This document shows, in pieces, positions 60,295-64,000 of a stretch of DNA of 64,000 bases; the stretch's first letter is position 1; each line of letters opens with the position of its first letter. The position numbers were made by a program, and so were the translations under genes. Origin of the DNA: CBDDKZ01 sp965230415 (GTDB lineage: Bacteria; Bacteroidota; Bacteroidia; Cytophagales; JAAEPT01); contig CBDDKZ010000005.1 in the NCBI GenBank assembly GCA_965230415.1, forward strand, positions 1,674,001 to 1,738,000, written 5' to 3'. The notes beneath the pieces are model-generated. The model was not told the DNA's origin. It did not search any database and saw only the letters and a list, made by a program, of their open reading frames with translations.

Positions 60295-60639
60295 ATGAAA
60301 ACATTTGCATTTTTTTTCATTACCTTCCTACTTGTATCTTGTACGCAACCTTCCAAAAAAGCAATATTGCTTGCAGACAGAGAAGCACCACTTGGATGGG
60401 TATATCTTCGGGTATTTGAAGATTATAGTTTCGAATTTGAGTCGCGTGGATTGGAAAGAAAAGGCCAGGTCTATGCCGGCCTCATTGAACTAAAAAAAGA
60501 TACGATCATTTTTATATATAACGATTCAATTCCCAAAGCGGGGACAAAAGCACTTATACGTAACGATTATGTTTCTTACCTGGAGGGAACCTATCCGGAA
60601 AGTCTGAAAATAAAGTTGAACGAACTAAGAATAAACTAA
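60295..60639 (+). CDS. Small lipoprotein, unknown function
   Basis: 114 residues with a lipoprotein signal ending in LLVSC. The rest is a small beta domain (LGWVYLRVFEDYSFEFESRG, KKDTIIFIYNDSIP). No family recognised. Probably co-transcribed with the next gene, 7 bp downstream. Confidence 0.68.
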   Translation: MKTFAFFFITFLLVSCTQPSKKAILLADREAPLGWVYLRVFEDYSFEFESRGLERKGQVYAGLIELKKDTIIFIYNDSIPKAGTKALIRNDYVSYLEGTYPESLKIKLNELRIN

Positions 60640-60646
60640 CACTTAC

Positions 60647-61291
60647 ATGAACGTTATTGATTCGCTTTCCTCCTCTCAAGGAGAAAAAGGCAATAGTGCT
60701 AACCTGGCACTGGCAAAAAGTATTTCAAATTCAGGAAATGAATTAGCAGTAGGAGAACTTGCCTCTCATTTAAATCACACAGAAAAAAAAATTCAGGCCG
60801 ATTGCATTAAAGTGCTCTATGAAATTGCTACGATAAAACCTGAACTCATTGCACCTCATTACGAACAACTTTTACAACTCCTTAGCAACAAAAATAACAG
60901 ATTAGTGTGGGGCGGTATGACGGCACTTGCAGCCATCGTTCCATTAAAACATCAAGAATTATATGCTTCCATGTCTTTGATTATAGATACGATGGCCAAA
61001 GGCTCTGTTATCACCATTGATCAGGGTGTGAACATTTTGGCACATTTATGTACGTATGATAATTACTGTAATAAAGTGGAGCCTGTGCTACTTGAGCAAT
61101 TATGGAAATGCCCCATCAAGCAATTGCCTATGTATATGGAACAAGCATTGAATGGCATCAAATTCGAAAGTAAAGGTATGTACCTACGGCTAATTAGCCA
61201 ACGAAAAACAGCGTGCGAAAAGGAATCCCAACTAAAGAGACTTGAAAAAATTTCAAAGAAAATTGAAGCTATTAATGCTAAGGACAAATAA
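60647..61291 (+). CDS. Helical-repeat (HEAT/ARM-like) protein
   Basis: 214 residues made of paired helices (ELAVGELASHLNHTEKKIQA, DCIKVLYEIATIKPELIAPH, GGMTALAAIVPLKHQELYAS), typical of HEAT or Armadillo-like solenoids. No signal peptide, so cytoplasmic. The partner is unknown. Ends 24 bp before the convergent ABC permease. Confidence 0.65.
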   Translation: MNVIDSLSSSQGEKGNSANLALAKSISNSGNELAVGELASHLNHTEKKIQADCIKVLYEIATIKPELIAPHYEQLLQLLSNKNNRLVWGGMTALAAIVPLKHQELYASMSLIIDTMAKGSVITIDQGVNILAHLCTYDNYCNKVEPVLLEQLWKCPIKQLPMYMEQALNGIKFESKGMYLRLISQRKTACEKESQLKRLEKISKKIEAINAKDK

Positions 61292-61315
61292 TGCTACCTT
61301 GTGCTGTTGGTAGTC

Positions 61316-62599
61316 TTAACCCTTATAAAAATACCATTTTATTATTTCACGATATCCGGCTTTTTTACCGTACATAAGTATTCCTACACGGTACACCTTT
61401 GCTGCAAAACGAAGTACAAGAACAACACCTGCAATCAGACAAGATACGGATAAGGCAAAGCGCCAAGAAAATCCATCAATTAGTTCATGGTGAGGCATAC
61501 GAACCAACATAGTTATAGGTGCCGTTAAAGGAATACATGAAAGAACATTGGCCCATGTTCCGTTAGGGTCCTGAAGTACTACATTCAAGGTGAGAAAACC
61601 GAAAAGTAGCGGTATGGTTATAGGTAGTATAAACTGCTGTGTCTCGGTGTCCACATCTGAAACAGCTCCAACCACTGCAAACAAACCAGCATAAAGTACA
61701 TAACCTCCGATAAAATAAATGAAAAAAGCGATCACAAACAGTGGCAGATTCATTGAGTCCAGCCCGGCGAGCAGATCGTGCATCTCATAAACAATTGGCG
61801 CATCATGTTGTGCCGCCGAATTCATGACGTGCGCGGCGTCAAAATGACTCAAATCGTATTGTGAGTTGAATAAGAAAAGAACTACAACACTGAACAAGGA
61901 CCAGATACCCATCTGTGTAAGGCCTAAAAATCCCAGGCCAACTATTTTTCCAATCATTAAATCGATGGGTTTTACAGTAGTAAGCATCACTTCAACAATC
62001 CGGTTATTTTTCTCTTCTATGACTGCTTTCATTACCTGAATACCATATAGAAATATGAAGAAGTAAATAAATACGGCTCCTCCATAACTAAAAAACTCCC
62101 GGATAGCAGCTCCCTGTTCTTTGCTTTTTACAGGTAACATCTGAAGGTAAATATCTTTATCAGTGACATTGACCTGTTCATGCGTTTCGGCCAACATTAT
62201 TTTTTGAACACGCAGTTCAAGCGCCAACTCCATGTATTGTTTGGCAAGTGCATTGTAACTTCGATACTTTAATTCACAATGGGGAAAACCGTTTGGATTC
62301 GGACTAATAAAAAGTACTGCCTGATAGTCGAGTGAATCTACTAATGGTTTCATAACAGACACCTTACTGTCCATGTAATCAAACTGTAAGCCCGAAGTAG
62401 AGCGAATAGCTTCATCGAATTGTGCTGTTTCGTCTACTACCAAAACCTTATACAACTGTTTTTGATCTTTGGTTACCCAATAAGGCAATATCATCATAAC
62501 CGCCATAATTATGGGGCCAAGTGCGGTCATTAATATAAAAGAGCGCTTGCGTACGCGCGTTTTATATTCCCTGCCGGCTATTATCCAGGCTTTAGACAT
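61316..62599 (-). CDS. ABC-2 transporter permease (NatB-like)
   Basis: 427 residues. One N-terminal membrane helix (SFILMTALGPIIMAVMMILP), a large extracytoplasmic domain of about 150 residues, then five more helices (ALFAVVGAVSDVDTETQQFI loop; FILPITIPLLFGFLTLNVVL). Pattern of sodium-export or lipid-type ABC-2 permeases. Overlaps the ATPase gene by 8 bp, so the two form one exporter. Confidence 0.85.
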   Translation of the reverse strand: MSKAWIIAGREYKTRVRKRSFILMTALGPIIMAVMMILPYWVTKDQKQLYKVLVVDETAQFDEAIRSTSGLQFDYMDSKVSVMKPLVDSLDYQAVLFISPNPNGFPHCELKYRSYNALAKQYMELALELRVQKIMLAETHEQVNVTDKDIYLQMLPVKSKEQGAAIREFFSYGGAVFIYFFIFLYGIQVMKAVIEEKNNRIVEVMLTTVKPIDLMIGKIVGLGFLGLTQMGIWSLFSVVVLFLFNSQYDLSHFDAAHVMNSAAQHDAPIVYEMHDLLAGLDSMNLPLFVIAFFIYFIGGYVLYAGLFAVVGAVSDVDTETQQFILPITIPLLFGFLTLNVVLQDPNGTWANVLSCIPLTAPITMLVRMPHHELIDGFSWRFALSVSCLIAGVVLVLRFAAKVYRVGILMYGKKAGYREIIKWYFYKG

Positions 62600-63506
62600 T
62601 GCTTTTACTTTTTACCAATTTCAAAAATACCGCGCGCAATTCCGGGTCCAGTTTTTTGACACTATTTAATTGAAATGATGGGCCTGTCATTTCAACAATG
62701 GTGGCTACGTCTACATCATGATCAAAATGTATAGAACAAGTGATTAATTGATCTTTTTGCTGTTTCTTTAGAATCTGTGTTTGTAAGTTATCGGGCAACT
62801 CACCGTAACCAGCTATTTGCCAGGTATTTTCTTCATATTGACTCTTGAGATTTTCCACGGAACCTTTATAAATGCATTCTCCGTGGTTGATCATAGCTAT
62901 TCCTGTACAAAGTTCTTCAACAGACTCCATTTGATGGGTAGATAATAGTATTGTTTTTCCAATACTGTTAAGTCTGATTATTTCTTTTTTGAGCAGCTCG
63001 GTGTTAATGGGATCAAAACCTGAAAACGGCTCATCTAAGATGATAAAATCTGGATCGTGGAGTACCGCTGTAATAAACTGTACCTTTTGCTGCATTCCCT
63101 TCGACAGGTCGTGCAAAGTTTTCTTTTCCCACTTGAGTAGGTCCATGCGTTCGAGCCACTGGCTAATAGCCGGCGTGGCGACTTGTTTTGGAATGCCACG
63201 CAAGCTTGCAAAGTAATGCAACTGCTCAGCTACACGCATTTTTTTGTACAAACCTCGCTCTTCGGGCAAATAGCCCACTCTGTTTATGGTATCTCTTGAA
63301 ATCGCCTGATTGTAAAGTATGATTTCACCTTCATCGGGAGCGGTAATTTGGGTGAGCATACGAATAAGCGTGGTTTTCCCGGCGCCATTATGTCCCAGAA
63401 GTCCGAAAATTGCTCCCTCCTCCACCTCAAAGCTCACGGATTTTAACGCATCGTGACCCTCGAATTTTTTAGAAATATTGGATACGGATAAGGCAACTTT
63501 TGTCAT
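62592..63506 (-). CDS. ABC transporter ATP-binding protein
   Basis: 304 residues. Walker A LLGHNGAGKTTLIRML, signature HDLSKGMQQKVQFITAVLHD, Walker B DFIILDEPFSGFDP, and switch His LLSTHQM, followed by a C-terminal domain of about 90 residues. Energises the ABC-2 permease encoded just downstream. Substrate not determinable; close to NatA-type exporters in layout. Confidence 0.92.
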   Translation of the reverse strand: MTKVALSVSNISKKFEGHDALKSVSFEVEEGAIFGLLGHNGAGKTTLIRMLTQITAPDEGEIILYNQAISRDTINRVGYLPEERGLYKKMRVAEQLHYFASLRGIPKQVATPAISQWLERMDLLKWEKKTLHDLSKGMQQKVQFITAVLHDPDFIILDEPFSGFDPINTELLKKEIIRLNSIGKTILLSTHQMESVEELCTGIAMINHGECIYKGSVENLKSQYEENTWQIAGYGELPDNLQTQILKKQQKDQLITCSIHFDHDVDVATIVEMTGPSFQLNSVKKLDPELRAVFLKLVKSKSNV

Positions 63507-63520
63507 GAATATGAACAGTT

Positions 63521-64000
63521 CTATTTCCTTTTCTTTGCGTATTTTCGGTTCTTACGCATGTATTTTTTGGCTACCTTAACGGTTTTATGGTCTCGATTCT
63601 CACCTCCTGCGGCTTTAACCAAGGCTTTATAATGCGCGTAAGCCTCGTACTTCTTATCCCTGCTATCGGCAATTTTGGCTAAATATTGATACGCAAAAAG
63701 GCAATAACCTTTATGTTGCACATTGATCTCATGCGCATATTTGAGGCATTCTTCAAAATTTTTGACGGCGGCAGTTGTATCCGTTCTATACATGTATTCC
63801 TGTCCCAGATAGTAGGAACAAATGCGACCACTTTCTGCTTCATAACCCACTTTACCGCTTTTCACGCGTTTCAAAACAGCAATGCATTCTTTTTCCAAAA
63901 GCAAGCGTTTACTAAGCTGATAGGCCATTTTCACGTAATAGCGATGGAAATAGGCATTGTCAGGAAACTGCTCGTGCAATTGCTTGGCTATTGGCCAGGC
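63521..64000 (-). CDS. TPR-like protein, C-terminal part
   Basis: The frame is open to the right edge (AWPIAKQLHEQFPDNAYFHR continues upstream of the TTG at 63979), so the N terminus is missing. About 160 residues of helical hairpins (VGYEAESGRICSYYLGQEYM, AYQYLAKIADSRDKKYEAYA) and a basic tail (KKYMRKNRKYAKKRK). Probably a tetratricopeptide-type protein. It lies 14 bp before the ABC ATPase gene and may be in its operon. Confidence 0.65.
   Translation of the reverse strand, partial: AWPIAKQLHEQFPDNAYFHRYYVKMAYQLSKRLLLEKECIAVLKRVKSGKVGYEAESGRICSYYLGQEYMYRTDTTAAVKNFEECLKYAHEINVQHKGYCLFAYQYLAKIADSRDKKYEAYAHYKALVKAAGGENRDHKTVKVAKKYMRKNRKYAKKRK

Overview
The window is a stretch of chromosome from a Bacteroidota species, most likely a free-living member of the Cytophagales/Flammeovirga group (the rank below phylum is inference). 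The grounds are five exported proteins with C-terminal type IX secretion (T9SS) sorting domains, TonB/ExbBD systems, type B ribosomal protein L31 without the zinc cysteines, few Shine-Dalgarno sites, -7 boxes of the TAnnTTTG type, and low-to-moderate GC. Most genes are ordinary chromosomal ones. The accessory signal lies at 8.5-11.8 kb, at 35.5 kb and at 49.5-53 kb.

Layout. 1-2.5 kb: a polyamine module, with a membrane-anchored aminopropyltransferase (cut by the window edge), a lipoprotein and a DUF4178 protein facing speD. 2.8-8.4 kb: a secreted LRR protein, rpmE2, a Crp/Fnr regulator with FNR-like cysteines and a secreted M14 carboxypeptidase. 8.5-11.8 kb: two head-to-tail IS110-family copies. 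11.8-18.6 kb: a self-contained TonB system on the minus strand (outer-membrane receptor, ExbB, membrane protein, two ExbD, periplasmic protein, TonB). 19-25.4 kb: a lipoprotein and a putative barrel protein, a TCR/Tet-type MFS pump, a YcxB-like protein, a TetR regulator and an ECF sigma factor with a membrane partner. 25.5-35.5 kb: housekeeping genes (Na+/alanine symporter, RmlD-like reductase, two cyclophilins, hemC, DNA polymerase III delta', FMN reductase, radA, HD hydrolase). 35.6-49.4 kb: a 1358-residue surface protein, an alpha/beta hydrolase with no standard start codon, clpC, wbqC, tsaC, a TonB-domain protein, mltG, a thioesterase and a BrkB/YihY protein. 49.5-52 kb: tRNA-Ser(UGA) with a duplicated 3' end about 530 bp away, then a third IS110 copy. 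52-64 kb: DUF2293 and tautomerase genes, an OxyR regulon (oxyR facing prx-trx-small ORF-dps), a GH43 enzyme, an ABC-2 exporter and a TPR-like protein cut by the right edge.

The most interesting signal is the link between the IS110 copies and short intergenic repeats. Palindromes of the form ACCT-N3-AGGT are arrayed with a 21-bp period at three loci (8499, 35502, 50334). Both independent IS110 insertion events lie inside such arrays, immediately after TATAAGG and with TT as the shared core. Removing the third copy in silico restores the 21-bp register exactly. Each IS carries 236 nt of conserved non-coding DNA before its transposase gene, where a bridge RNA is expected in the IS110 group, and that segment contains short matches to the target and donor ends.
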